A stretch of 64,000 bases of DNA from Flemingiibacterium sp045636145 (GCA_045636145.1 JAZTWV010000047.1:1-64000), one strand, 5' to 3'. Counted from the first letter of the stretch, positions 17,292 through 24,718 are shown. Notes: generated by a model from the letters alone, not told the origin. Made by a program: numbers and translations.

Positions 17292-18323
17292 ATGAGATCA
17301 AACAGATATAGAATAGTAATGCGTGCCGTATTGCTGATCTTATGTACCGCCATACTCTCTTTCGGAATTTTTGCGGCTGAATCGGGAGCGTCGGACGTAA
17401 AAATGCTTATACCGGGCGGAGTTCCTTTTGGTGTAAAGCTTTATTCCGAAGGTGTACTTGTTGTAGGTGTTGACAGTGTGATGTGCGGCGGAAAAAGTAT
17501 CAGTCCGGCAGGAAATGCCGGAATCAGAGAAAGGGATATGATAATTTCCGTAAACGGTCAGAGTGTTATTGAAGCGGCTCAGGTGTCCGAGCTTGTAAAT
17601 GCCTCCGGCGGTGAGGCTGTTGAGGTCGCCGTAAAGCGCGGAGACGCGGAGCTTGTATTTTCTGTGACTCCCGTTATTTCGGAGGAGGACGGAAAATACA
17701 GGACAGGACTTTGGATAAGAGACAGCACAGCAGGAATCGGTACTGTAACATATATTGATCCGAAATACGGAAGCTTTGCAGGACTTGGTCACGGAATATG
17801 TGACGTTGATACGGGTGAGCTTGTGCCGCTTTCACGAGGGAGCGTTGTTAATGTGGAAATAAGCGGTGTCGTAAAGGGGCGCTCGGGCACGCCGGGAGAG
17901 CTTAAAGGATATTTCAGCTCGGGCAAGATAGGTACACTATTCGGAAACAGGGAATGCGGCGTGTACGGCATATTTGCGCAGTATCCTGAGGGGGTAGACA
18001 GCAAAACTGTACCGGTATCCTTGCCGGGGGAGATATGTGACGGTGAGGCAGAGATGCTGTGTACTGTGGACAGTGGAGGTGTGAGTCCGTATAAGGTGGA
18101 GATATCTCATATAGATCACTCCGGACGAAGTGTGAAAAATTTTGTTGTCAATGTTACCGATCCGGCACTTCTTGAAAAAACAGGCGGTATTGTGCAAGGC
18201 ATGAGCGGCTCTCCAATAATCCAAAACGGCAAGCTTGTTGGAGCGGTGACTCACGTCTTTATTAACGATCCTACAAAGGGGTACGGGATATTTATTGAAA
18301 ATATGCTCTCTGAGGCAAGCTGA
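17292..18323 (+). CDS. spoIVB: SpoIVB peptidase (sporulation, family S55)
   Basis: Forespore-secreted serine peptidase that triggers sigma-K processing across the intermembrane space in spore formers. Start taken at ATG 17292, 5 nt after the AAAGAGGG site; ATG 17286 is too close to it. 343 residues: a signal or anchor helix (~8-29), a PDZ domain (~35-120, with RERDMIISVNGQ) and the S55 domain with GLGHGI (His) and GMSGSPIIQNGKLVG (Ser). Many Firmicutes carry spo0A immediately downstream; here the next gene encodes only a Spo0A-type DNA-binding domain. Clear evidence that the organism sporulates or descends from spore formers. Confidence 0.93.
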   Translation: MRSNRYRIVMRAVLLILCTAILSFGIFAAESGASDVKMLIPGGVPFGVKLYSEGVLVVGVDSVMCGGKSISPAGNAGIRERDMIISVNGQSVIEAAQVSELVNASGGEAVEVAVKRGDAELVFSVTPVISEEDGKYRTGLWIRDSTAGIGTVTYIDPKYGSFAGLGHGICDVDTGELVPLSRGSVVNVEISGVVKGRSGTPGELKGYFSSGKIGTLFGNRECGVYGIFAQYPEGVDSKTVPVSLPGEICDGEAEMLCTVDSGGVSPYKVEISHIDHSGRSVKNFVVNVTDPALLEKTGGIVQGMSGSPIIQNGKLVGAVTHVFINDPTKGYGIFIENMLSEAS

Positions 18324-18329
18324 ATATAA

Positions 18330-18364
18330 AGGATGGAGCGGTCCTGTAAAGTCCGCTTCATCCT
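18330..18364 (+). terminator. Hairpin after spoIVB
   Basis: A 12-bp stem (AGGATGGAGCGG with CCGCTTCATCCT, one G-T pair) starts just after the stop codon. The following T-tract is weak, so termination may be partial. Confidence 0.55.
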
Positions 18365-18399
18365 AAATTTATGCTTTTGATTTTCAATAAAATTCAAAA

Positions 18400-18429
18400 T
18401 TCGACAAATTTCGAAGCTTTTTCGACCAC
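18400..18429 (-). promoter_or_regulatory. 0A-box-like element upstream of the first Spo0A_C gene
   Basis: Read on the minus strand, 18415-18400 is TTCGAAATTTGTCGAA, containing a perfect TTTGTCGAA, the Spo0A box. A second related half-site, GTGGTCGAA, lies at 18429-18421. The same 16 bp occurs in mirror position at 20060-20075. The element ends exactly 55 nt before the -35 of the gene at 18562. Confidence 0.6.
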
Positions 18430-18470
18430 TGCTAATAAATCTGCCTGTATGGGTTTATGTGTAATGCCAA

Positions 18471-18499
18471 TTGAAATATTCTGCGGTTTATGATACAAT
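18471..18499 (+). promoter_or_regulatory. Promoter of the first Spo0A_C gene
   Basis: TTGAAA (18471-18476) and TACAAT (18494-18499) with a 17-bp spacer. An ATG at 18506 coincides with the predicted transcription start. It opens a 19-codon frame ending at 18565 that overlaps the next gene's ATG as ATGA, a possible leaderless leader peptide. Confidence 0.65.
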
Positions 18500-18561
18500 A
18501 AATATATGAGCAAAGCTTATAGTAATAAAACAGCTATGTTTAAGACGGAAAGGCATACCGT

Positions 18562-18966
18562 ATGAATAACTTTGATGAAAAAAACGACGTAACTAATCTT
18601 TTTACCGCGGCTGAAATCTCAAGAAAACTGTTTTCTTTGTTTCCGCTTCTCGGAATATCGGCAAATCTCAGGGGATTTAAATATCTTTGTGACGCTGTTT
18701 GCGAAGTGTATTATGATCCAGTTGTAGGAGAGCGTGTGGTGAAAGGCTTGTACCGCTTTATAGCGCAAAAGAATAACACCACGCCTGACTGCGTGGAGCA
18801 TTCTATCAGAACGGCACTTGGAAGATTGGAGCGCCCCGGAAACAAAGCGAAATATTTTGAATTTGTCGGCAAAGAGGTTGGATATACGGCAAAGAAATTT
18901 ATAAATGCGGTTGCAGGCAAGCTTAGAGCGGAAAGCATGACGGAAAATACAAAAGTACAAATATAA
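18562..18966 (+). CDS. Receiver-less Spo0A C-terminal-domain protein (1 of 3)
   Basis: 134 residues. From ~18 on, it follows the Spo0A effector domain: LLGISANLRGFKYLCDAV matches the helix that reads GVPAHIKGYLYLREAI in Spo0A. VVKGLYRFIAQKNNTTPDCVEHSIRTAL then corresponds to the segment around the recognition helix (usual LYPDIAKKFNTTASRVERAIR). KKFINAVAGKLR matches the C-terminal helix. There is no phospho-receiver domain, so it cannot be switched by phosphorelay in the normal way. In the recognition helix the Arg before VER is Cys, and ER is EH, so DNA specificity may differ. It takes the usual place of spo0A after spoIVB. SD GGAAAGG, 8-nt spacing. Confidence 0.75.
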   Translation: MNNFDEKNDVTNLFTAAEISRKLFSLFPLLGISANLRGFKYLCDAVCEVYYDPVVGERVVKGLYRFIAQKNNTTPDCVEHSIRTALGRLERPGNKAKYFEFVGKEVGYTAKKFINAVAGKLRAESMTENTKVQI

Positions 18967-18975
18967 AAAATAAGT

Positions 18976-19016
18976 TCCCCTGTAAAAGCTTTGAAAATCC
19001 AAGGCTTTTACGGGGG
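18976..19016. terminator. Hairpin between convergent Spo0A_C genes
   Basis: CCCCTGTAAAAGC (18977-18989) pairs with GCTTTTACGGGG (19004-19015) apart from one bulged T. The flanking T/A-runs are short. It separates the converging transcripts of the first and second Spo0A_C genes. Confidence 0.5.
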
Positions 19017-19031
19017 ATTATGTATTTAAGG

Positions 19032-19060
19032 TTGACTTTTGAATGTCTGTGTGTTACAAT
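19032..19060 (+). promoter_or_regulatory. Promoter-like site antisense to the second Spo0A_C gene
   Basis: TTGACT (19032-19037) and TACAAT (19055-19060) with a 17-bp spacer, pointing rightward into 19139-19510 from its 3' side. No credible sense gene follows: the in-frame 74-codon ORF lacks a ribosome site and lies over the other coding strand. A transcript from ~19067 would be antisense to the minus-strand genes. Confidence 0.5.
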
Positions 19061-19138
19061 GTACCTATAGCTTTTGAATTTGCTAACCTACACCGGTCTG
19101 CACTACAGTATTATCAAGATTGAGCTTAAAAAACAGAA

Positions 19139-19510
19139 CTATTGCCTGCTGTCAAATTCTGCTGATATTTCATGCAGACGTCTTGCAATAGCGGAAATAA
19201 ACTGTGCGCAGGTGGGATGGCGGTGTGTAATGTCACAGTCAAAATACCTGCCAAACTCAAAAATACGACCGATGCGGCAGGCGCGCTCAACTGCATGACG
19301 GCAGTTCCGCTCAACGCCGGCGGCATCGGAAGCATGGCATAATCGTGCTACCTTGGGGTACAACGTTTTTGTTATGTATTCGGTTATGTCGGGCGAATGA
19401 TATGCAAGTATTATTGAGCATCTTAAGTAGTCATAACCCTTACAGCTTACCGGAATCCCAAGGTATATCAGAATATCGGTAATTTGAATGTCAAGAGCTT
19501 CATCACTCAT
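19139..19510 (-). CDS. Receiver-less Spo0A C-terminal-domain protein (2 of 3)
   Basis: 123 residues, essentially a bare Spo0A effector domain: ILIYLGIPVSCKGYDYLRCSI, then YITKTLYPKVARLCHASDAAG, then VERNCRHAVERA (recognition helix, with Gly in place of the Arg before VER) and AQFISAIARRLHEI at the end. No receiver or other domain. Its start overlaps the stop of the third Spo0A_C gene by 4 nt (ATGA), so the two are translationally coupled on the minus strand. A promoter-like site faces it from the opposite strand. The function is unknown; it could bind 0A-box-like sites or modulate Spo0A. Confidence 0.72.
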   Translation of the reverse strand: MSDEALDIQITDILIYLGIPVSCKGYDYLRCSIILAYHSPDITEYITKTLYPKVARLCHASDAAGVERNCRHAVERACRIGRIFEFGRYFDCDITHRHPTCAQFISAIARRLHEISAEFDSRQ

Positions 19511-19917
19511 AGGTTGGTCCTTCCGGTATTTATCAGATTACGTCTCAGCTTATCCGCAAGAAGTGCTGTGAATTCTCGTACAGATGGAGTGCTTTCAGCA
19601 TTGCTTTTTAAAAAGTGTTCGCCAAGCTTCAATTTATCGCCGTTTTTAAAAAGGAGCTTTATTGCGGTTCGGCAGTTTCGTTCCACGCAGGATACGGTGG
19701 TGCAGTTTTCTTCCGCTATCTGCCGATACAGTCCAACGATAACATTTCTGATAGCGATTTTGTCCATATATACGATCTCTATAGCGCGGCAGAGGTACGA
19801 AAATCCCTTAAGGTGTGTGGACATTCCCATCTCCGTAAGCAGGGTGCGTATTTGCCGGATCAATTCTTCTTCTGTATATTCCGTGAACTCAAGGGGGCGG
19901 TAGGGGTGTGCTTGCAT
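19507..19917 (-). CDS. Receiver-less Spo0A C-terminal-domain protein (3 of 3)
   Basis: Start chosen at ATG 19917 because it follows AGGAG by 7 nt and lies downstream of a clear promoter; a longer frame up to 20004 would start inside that promoter. 136 residues. The Spo0A_C match runs from MGMSTHLKGFSYLCRAIEIV through VIVGLYRQIAEENCTTVSC and VERNCRTAIKLL (Cys replaces the Arg before VER) to REFTALLADKLRR. No receiver domain is present. The first ~20 residues are charged. First gene of a two-gene unit with 19139-19510, convergent to the gene at 18562. Confidence 0.75.
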   Translation of the reverse strand: MQAHPYRPLEFTEYTEEELIRQIRTLLTEMGMSTHLKGFSYLCRAIEIVYMDKIAIRNVIVGLYRQIAEENCTTVSCVERNCRTAIKLLFKNGDKLKLGEHFLKSNAESTPSVREFTALLADKLRRNLINTGRTNL

Positions 19918-19975
19918 AGTCTTGCTCCTGTGGTGTATTATTTGCCGATATCTGCATTGAATGTTAACATATATA

Positions 19976-20004
19976 ATTATACCACATAAGTGCGCAGGTT
20001 TCAA
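19976..20004 (-). promoter_or_regulatory. Promoter of the third and second Spo0A_C genes
   Basis: TTGAAA and TATAAT with 17 bp between them and TGG before the -10. As in the mirror promoter at 18471-18499, an ATG falls at the predicted transcription start (19970). Confidence 0.75.
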
Positions 20005-20059
20005 TTAGGATAATTCCCGAACATTCAGACTGTGTTTTTTGCATAATATACTATAAATT

Positions 20060-20075
20060 TTCGAAATTTGTCGAA
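20060..20075 (+). promoter_or_regulatory. 0A-box-like element, mirror copy
   Basis: TTCGAAATTTGTCGAA, identical to the minus-strand reading of 18400-18415. It contains a perfect TTTGTCGAA. It lies 55 nt before the -35 of the third Spo0A_C gene, and its right half overlaps the proposed -35 of cysK, the geometry of a regulator-contacted promoter. Confidence 0.6.
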
Positions 20076-20096
20076 AAGTGAAAGATTCGGTAAAAT
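20068..20096 (+). promoter_or_regulatory. Candidate cysK promoter overlapping the 0A-box-like element
   Basis: TTGTCG (20068-20073) and TAAAAT (20091-20096) with 17 bp between them. The weak -35 is part of the 0A-like box. A TAAGTAAAAAAATATT block follows and is nearly repeated upstream of nusB at 58044-58058. Confidence 0.4.
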
Positions 20097-20108
20097 AAGT
20101 AAAAAAAT

Positions 20109-20146
20109 ATTAGTCTGTCACCGCGTTGCGATGACGGACAGCTAAT
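20109..20146 (+). other. Stem-loop in the cysK leader
   Basis: ATTAG plus CTGTC (20109-20119) pair with GACAG plus CTAAT (20137-20146), with an inner CGC/GCG. It ends 4 nt before the GAAAGGAAG ribosome site. It matches no riboswitch class I recognise; it may affect translation or mRNA stability. Confidence 0.45.
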
Positions 20147-20158
20147 GAAAGGAAGCAT

Positions 20159-21091
20159 ATGAACATATACAGATCTTTTGGAGAACTTATAGGAAAAACG
20201 CCTCTTTTTGAGACAGTGCATTACGGTACAGAACATAATCTTACGGCAAAAATATTCGCAAAGCTTGAATATTTTAATCCGGCAGGCAGTGTTAAGGACA
20301 GAGCGGCTCTTTATATGATAAATGACGCCGAAAAAAGCGGCAGACTTAAGCCGGGTGGGACGATAATAGAGCCTACAAGCGGAAATACGGGCATAGGACT
20401 TGCGGCAGTTGCCGCTTCACGCGGATACAGGGTCATACTTACCATGCCCGATACCATGAGCGTGGAACGCCGGACTCTGCTTGGCGCTTACGGAGCCGAG
20501 CTGATCCTTACAGACGGCAAACTCGGTATGTCGGGTGCCATAGAGAAGGCGAGGGAGCTTGCGGCGCAGATTGACGGAAGCATAATAGCGGGACAGTTTG
20601 AAAATCCGGCAAATGCTATGGCGCATTATGAGACCACAGGTCCTGAGATATGGGAGGATATGGACGGCAAGGTCGACATATTCGTTGCCGGCGTTGGAAC
20701 GGGCGGCACTATCACGGGAATCGGCAGATATCTTAAAGAGAAAAATCCGAATGTAAAAATAGTTGCCGTAGAGCCTGCTTCCTCACCTATGCTTTCCAAG
20801 GGAAAGAGCGGAGCACACGGGCTTCAAGGCATCGGAGCGAATTTTGTGCCGGATATACTCGATGTATCGCTTCTTGACGAAATTATAACCGTAAACGAGA
20901 AAGAGGCATACGGTGCCGCAAGGGCACTTGCAGGGAGCGAGGGAATCCTTGTGGGAATTTCTTCCGGTGCGGCTCTCCATGCCGCAGCCTTGCTTGCAAA
21001 GCGTCCGGAGAATGCAGGACTAAGTATCGTGGTACTGCTTCCGGATACGGGCGACAGATATTTGTCAACACCCCTTTTTGACGGTAAATAA
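20159..21091 (+). CDS. cysK: Cysteine synthase (O-acetylserine sulfhydrylase)
   Basis: PLP enzyme making cysteine from O-acetylserine and sulfide; 310 residues. The PLP lysine is in NPAGSVKDRAA, the substrate loop is PTSGNTGIGLA, and the phosphate-binding GTGGTITGIGRYLKE follows. SD AAAGGAAG. Single-gene transcript ending in a terminator. Closely related cystathionine beta-synthase-like enzymes cannot be fully excluded. Confidence 0.92.
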   Translation: MNIYRSFGELIGKTPLFETVHYGTEHNLTAKIFAKLEYFNPAGSVKDRAALYMINDAEKSGRLKPGGTIIEPTSGNTGIGLAAVAASRGYRVILTMPDTMSVERRTLLGAYGAELILTDGKLGMSGAIEKARELAAQIDGSIIAGQFENPANAMAHYETTGPEIWEDMDGKVDIFVAGVGTGGTITGIGRYLKEKNPNVKIVAVEPASSPMLSKGKSGAHGLQGIGANFVPDILDVSLLDEIITVNEKEAYGAARALAGSEGILVGISSGAALHAAALLAKRPENAGLSIVVLLPDTGDRYLSTPLFDGK

Positions 21092-21103
21092 ATGCGGTAA
21101 ATG

Positions 21104-21136
21104 AGCGCGGTCAGCATAAAGTGCGGCCGCGCTTTT
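21104..21136 (+). terminator. cysK terminator
   Basis: AGCGCGG (21104-21110) pairs with CCGCGCT (21127-21133), followed by TTTT. Confidence 0.75.
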
Positions 21137-21147
21137 AAAAATATGTT

Positions 21148-21171
21148 AATATCACTGCGTACAGTGATATT
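21148..21171. repeat. Perfect palindrome before the antiporter promoter
   Basis: AATATCACTG and CAGTGATATT are perfect 10-bp arms around a CGTA centre, ending 16 nt before the -35. It could be an operator or a second terminator hairpin for cysK. Confidence 0.5.
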
Positions 21172-21187
21172 TTGTCTAATTTCACTA

Positions 21188-21216
21188 TTGACAAAATTGC
21201 GGTTTAGGTCTAATAT
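21188..21216 (+). promoter_or_regulatory. Promoter of the antiporter
   Basis: TTGACA and TAATAT with a 17-bp spacer. Confidence 0.65.
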
Positions 21217-21269
21217 ATTATAGGTCGTGTAAGTACACGGCAAATCTAATTTAGATAGGGAAGTATGTT

Positions 21270-22565
21270 ATGACTTTGCTTCTTTCAATTTCACTTGCAA
21301 TGCTTGTTGGCTTGATGCTTTCACGCCTTGCAAAGCTTGTATCTCTTCCGGCAGTTACCGCTTATCTTGTGGCGGGAATTTTAGTCGGACCTTACTGCAT
21401 AGGTGCTCTCGGAATAGACGGACTTGGATTCCCGTCTCTTGAAAGTCTTGAGCATCTGTCCATTATTTCGAGTGCAGCTCTCGGATTTATCGCTTTTTCC
21501 ATAGGAAACGAGTTCCGCCTTTCACAGCTCAGAAAAACCGGCAAGGCGGCTACCTTCATTGGTATATTCCAGGCGGTTGCGGCGGCTGTAGTTGTTGATA
21601 TTGCGCTTATCGCTGTACATTTTGCAATGCCTGATGTGCTGACATTGTCTGCCGCTATTGTACTTGGCGCTGTAGCTACCGCCACAGCACCTGCGGCAAC
21701 CTTGATGGTTGTACGTCAGTATAAAGCCAAGGGTGAGCTTACAGAACTGCTTCTTCCTATCGTTGCAATTGACGATGCGGTGGGACTTGTGGTGTTTGCC
21801 ATATCTCTCGGTGTGGCACGTGCCCTTGAGCAGGGACATATCGACGTTATCTCAATTATACTTAACCCCATTATTGAAATCGTGGGATCACTGCTCCTTG
21901 GTGCACTTATGGGTGCGGTTCTTACCTTTATCGAGCGTTTCTTCCATTCGCGCTCCAAGCGTATGTCCATGGCAATAGCGTTTGTGTTCCTTACTGTTGC
22001 GCTGTCTATGCTGAAGTTCCATATAGGTCAGATTGAAATCGGTTTCTCATCGCTTCTCGTATGCATGATGCTGGGAACAGTGTTCTGCAACCTGTGTGAC
22101 TATTCGGAAGAGCTTATGGAGCGTGTTGACGGTTGGACAACACCGCTGTTCATACTGTTCTTTGTTCTTTCCGGTGCAGAGCTTAATATTTCCGTGTTTG
22201 GAAATATTATGATTGTGCTGATAGGCGTTGCATTCCTTGCGGCGCGTGCTGTCGGAAAGTGCGGCGGAGCGTATATAAGCGCAAAATGGATGAAATGTCC
22301 GCCCAAGGTGTGCAAGTATCTTGGTATCACACTTCTCCCTCAGGCAGGTGTGGCACTTGGTATGTCACTGCTTGTAAGCGATCTCTCACAGGGCGGACTT
22401 ATCAGGAATATTGTTCTGTTCTCTGTGCTTGTTCTTGAGCTTGTAGGTCCGCTTGCGACCAAGATTGCCCTTACCAAGGCAGGCGATATCATTCCGGAAG
22501 GAAAAACATCGGCGCGCGGCGTTATTCCCAGCAAACATGTTGGTCCTCATCCGAAGCAAAAATAA
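21270..22565 (+). CDS. Cation:proton antiporter, CPA2 (KefB/NhaA-like) family
   Basis: 431 residues, about 12 hydrophobic segments. The N-terminal part is typical of CPA2 proteins (VGLMLSRLAKLVSLPAVTAYLVAGILVGP). AIDDAVGLVVF carries the paired Asp residues (DD) expected for ion binding. There is no C-terminal TrkA-N/RCK domain, so any nucleotide gating would need a separate subunit. SD GGGAAG. The exported ion (Na+ or K+) cannot be told from the sequence. Confidence 0.85.
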   Translation: MTLLLSISLAMLVGLMLSRLAKLVSLPAVTAYLVAGILVGPYCIGALGIDGLGFPSLESLEHLSIISSAALGFIAFSIGNEFRLSQLRKTGKAATFIGIFQAVAAAVVVDIALIAVHFAMPDVLTLSAAIVLGAVATATAPAATLMVVRQYKAKGELTELLLPIVAIDDAVGLVVFAISLGVARALEQGHIDVISIILNPIIEIVGSLLLGALMGAVLTFIERFFHSRSKRMSMAIAFVFLTVALSMLKFHIGQIEIGFSSLLVCMMLGTVFCNLCDYSEELMERVDGWTTPLFILFFVLSGAELNISVFGNIMIVLIGVAFLAARAVGKCGGAYISAKWMKCPPKVCKYLGITLLPQAGVALGMSLLVSDLSQGGLIRNIVLFSVLVLELVGPLATKIALTKAGDIIPEGKTSARGVIPSKHVGPHPKQK

Positions 22566-22573
22566 CTTATACG

Positions 22574-22610
22574 AAAAAATATCCTCGGATTTGCTCCGAG
22601 GATATTTTTT
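22574..22610. terminator. Bidirectional terminator between antiporter and LtaS-like gene
   Basis: A perfect 11-bp stem (22579-22589 with 22595-22605) with T-runs on both strands; only 3 nt separate it from the stop codon of the minus-strand gene. Confidence 0.9.
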
Positions 22611-22613
22611 ATG

Positions 22614-24542
22614 CTATTTGTAAGTCTTTACTGCGTACGCAAGCTCAGTGCCGTCGTCGGCAATCTGAACCACATCCGGCTTGCTGTTGGAGAAAAGTAC
22701 ATTTTCTACAGCTAAGGTGTTGGAGTCAATAAAGAGAGTGTTACGCTTCACGCCGTCAAGCTTGACGGTGCTGTACTTGTTGAAACCGGTTCCCTTTACA
22801 TACAATGTGCCGTCTGACACCGAGTAGGATTCCACCGTAATTGGTTGTGTACCGAATGTCATTTGCGCCTGAGCATATTTGCTTCCGCGCTCATCGTAAA
22901 GCTGAGCGTATTCAAGCGTATGAAGCGCATCGTCATAAGGCTCTCCTGTCTTGAAGCCGTTCTGATGAAGCAGCGTGATATCTCCCACATGGATGCCGCA
23001 CAGTTGTCCGACATACGCTGAAAGCATATAAGCTTCAAGATCGCGGTCATATGTATTGGGGTCAACAGAGTTATCAATACCCTGAAGCTCCGTGTTGCTC
23101 CATATCACATACTCGGTTTCGTATGCACTGCCGTTTTTCATCATATCGTCGGTAAGCGAAAGTGCCGGGAGATGATCTCCGTAGAATACCACAACGCAGG
23201 GCTCACCGCGCGACTCAAGAGAATCGCAGAGGTCGCCTATGAATTTGTCTATATCGTGGATCTCATTTACATAGAAATCATACTGATAATACATCTTTTC
23301 ATCGGTGATGTTGTATACGTCAATTGGACCTTTTTCCACAAAGATTCCCTGATTTGACAGCGGCTCATCGGGATATCTTCCGTGTGCCTGCACGCTGACT
23401 GCAAAAACAAAGTCGGGAGTGTTGGTTGAGTCGAGTGCGGAGTTTATCTCTTTTATAAGATTTCTGTCGTGAACCCAGCTTAGTACATTCTTCGTTACGT
23501 CAGACATCATCTCAATCGACGTAAATGTATCAAATCCAAGATTCGGATAGACCTTATGGCGGTCATAGAAGGTTGCAATGTAAGTATGGATAGCGTGGGC
23601 TGAATATCCAAGCGTTTTAAGATTTGCGGCAAGGCTTTCACAGGCGCGGTCCTGAAGGACGGTGGTATACGGAAATTCACCGAATCCGAAGTGATCCAGA
23701 TTCATTCCCGTAAGGACTTCAAATTCAATATTTGCCGTTCCGCCGCCTATATGAGGCACGCGCATGAAGCCGGATATGTTGTTTTCCTTAAGTGCTGTAA
23801 AATTGGGTGTGGGGTCCTCTGAAAATTCAACATCCTTTACGTATTTTACGTCAAAGAAGGATTCAAGCTGAACGTATATTACATTGGGAAGCTTGTCCGA
23901 TACAGTAGAATCGGAGGTGTTCTTCAGCGCATCAATTATCTCGTTTGCCTTGTCCGAGGAATATCCGCCCGGACGTTTGACTCCCTGAGAAAGGATACTG
24001 CGTGTAAAGCAGTAAACAAAGCCGTAGGAGTCGTATGAGTCGGATAGCTCAGCCGTTTCATAATCCGATGCATTGACAGGTACGGCAAGTGCGCCGAGTC
24101 CCACCGTCAGGATCGCTGTAAGCACCACGCATACGATGGATTTCTTATAGTTTACATGACAGCGTGGGCATTTGATGAACATAACCACTCCGAGCGCAAT
24201 AACTGCGACAATTCCTACTATTATAAGCACAATTTGAATTGTGGATAAATACAGATCCATAATGTCAAGAGCCGATTTGACAATAAGGAAGTCGATTGCG
24301 GAGAGAGGGGATGAACGGTATGTCAGTACCACGGCATTTGTTATGCCGAGAATCAGCCATAAAAGGCAGGCGAAAAAGAGAAATGTAAGCCTTCGCCGCA
24401 AAAGCAGAGAAATCGACAGAGTGAATAAAATAATAAGGGTATTTGCGGCGAAGATGTGCGGAGACGATATTAAAAATGTCAACGCACCCATTAGGGAGCG
24501 GCGTCCCAAAATTTCAAGGATAAATTCCAAAACAAATGCCAA
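22614..24542 (-). CDS. LtaS-like lipoteichoic-acid synthase / alkaline phosphatase superfamily enzyme
   Basis: At least 642 residues. The N-terminal third has about five transmembrane helices; then an extracellular sulfatase-fold domain (~220-540). The nucleophile is Thr in HIGGGTANIEFE, and metal ligands lie in LPNVIYVQLESF and VVFYGDHLPAL. Such enzymes transfer glycerol-phosphate units from phosphatidylglycerol. The C-terminus has an Ig-like (TIG-type) module (~560-642). The start is uncertain: TTG 24542 truncates the first helix, the frame stays open upstream to 24659, and an AAGGAG site at 24640-24645 has no standard start codon at the right distance. Confidence 0.82.
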   Translation of the reverse strand: MAFVLEFILEILGRRSLMGALTFLISSPHIFAANTLIILFTLSISLLLRRRLTFLFFACLLWLILGITNAVVLTYRSSPLSAIDFLIVKSALDIMDLYLSTIQIVLIIVGIVAVIALGVVMFIKCPRCHVNYKKSIVCVVLTAILTVGLGALAVPVNASDYETAELSDSYDSYGFVYCFTRSILSQGVKRPGGYSSDKANEIIDALKNTSDSTVSDKLPNVIYVQLESFFDVKYVKDVEFSEDPTPNFTALKENNISGFMRVPHIGGGTANIEFEVLTGMNLDHFGFGEFPYTTVLQDRACESLAANLKTLGYSAHAIHTYIATFYDRHKVYPNLGFDTFTSIEMMSDVTKNVLSWVHDRNLIKEINSALDSTNTPDFVFAVSVQAHGRYPDEPLSNQGIFVEKGPIDVYNITDEKMYYQYDFYVNEIHDIDKFIGDLCDSLESRGEPCVVVFYGDHLPALSLTDDMMKNGSAYETEYVIWSNTELQGIDNSVDPNTYDRDLEAYMLSAYVGQLCGIHVGDITLLHQNGFKTGEPYDDALHTLEYAQLYDERGSKYAQAQMTFGTQPITVESYSVSDGTLYVKGTGFNKYSTVKLDGVKRNTLFIDSNTLAVENVLFSNSKPDVVQIADDGTELAYAVKTYK

Positions 24543-24718
24543 CCCTACAAGAATTGGGATGGTAATGTGAAGCGGTGCGAAAATAAAGCGTTTTATACAG
24601 CCGCGAATGTTACTTATAATAGTCTGCGTGGTAAGTCCACTCCTTTCTGATGCAATTCATAGTATATCATATCACGATAGTATGAACTCCTAAATATGAA
24701 AATGTAAACAGAATTTTA

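Noticed and set aside
19074..19298. 74-codon frame behind the antisense promoter
   Set aside because: It starts with TTG without a ribosome site and lies over a Spo0A_C gene; more likely non-coding if transcribed.
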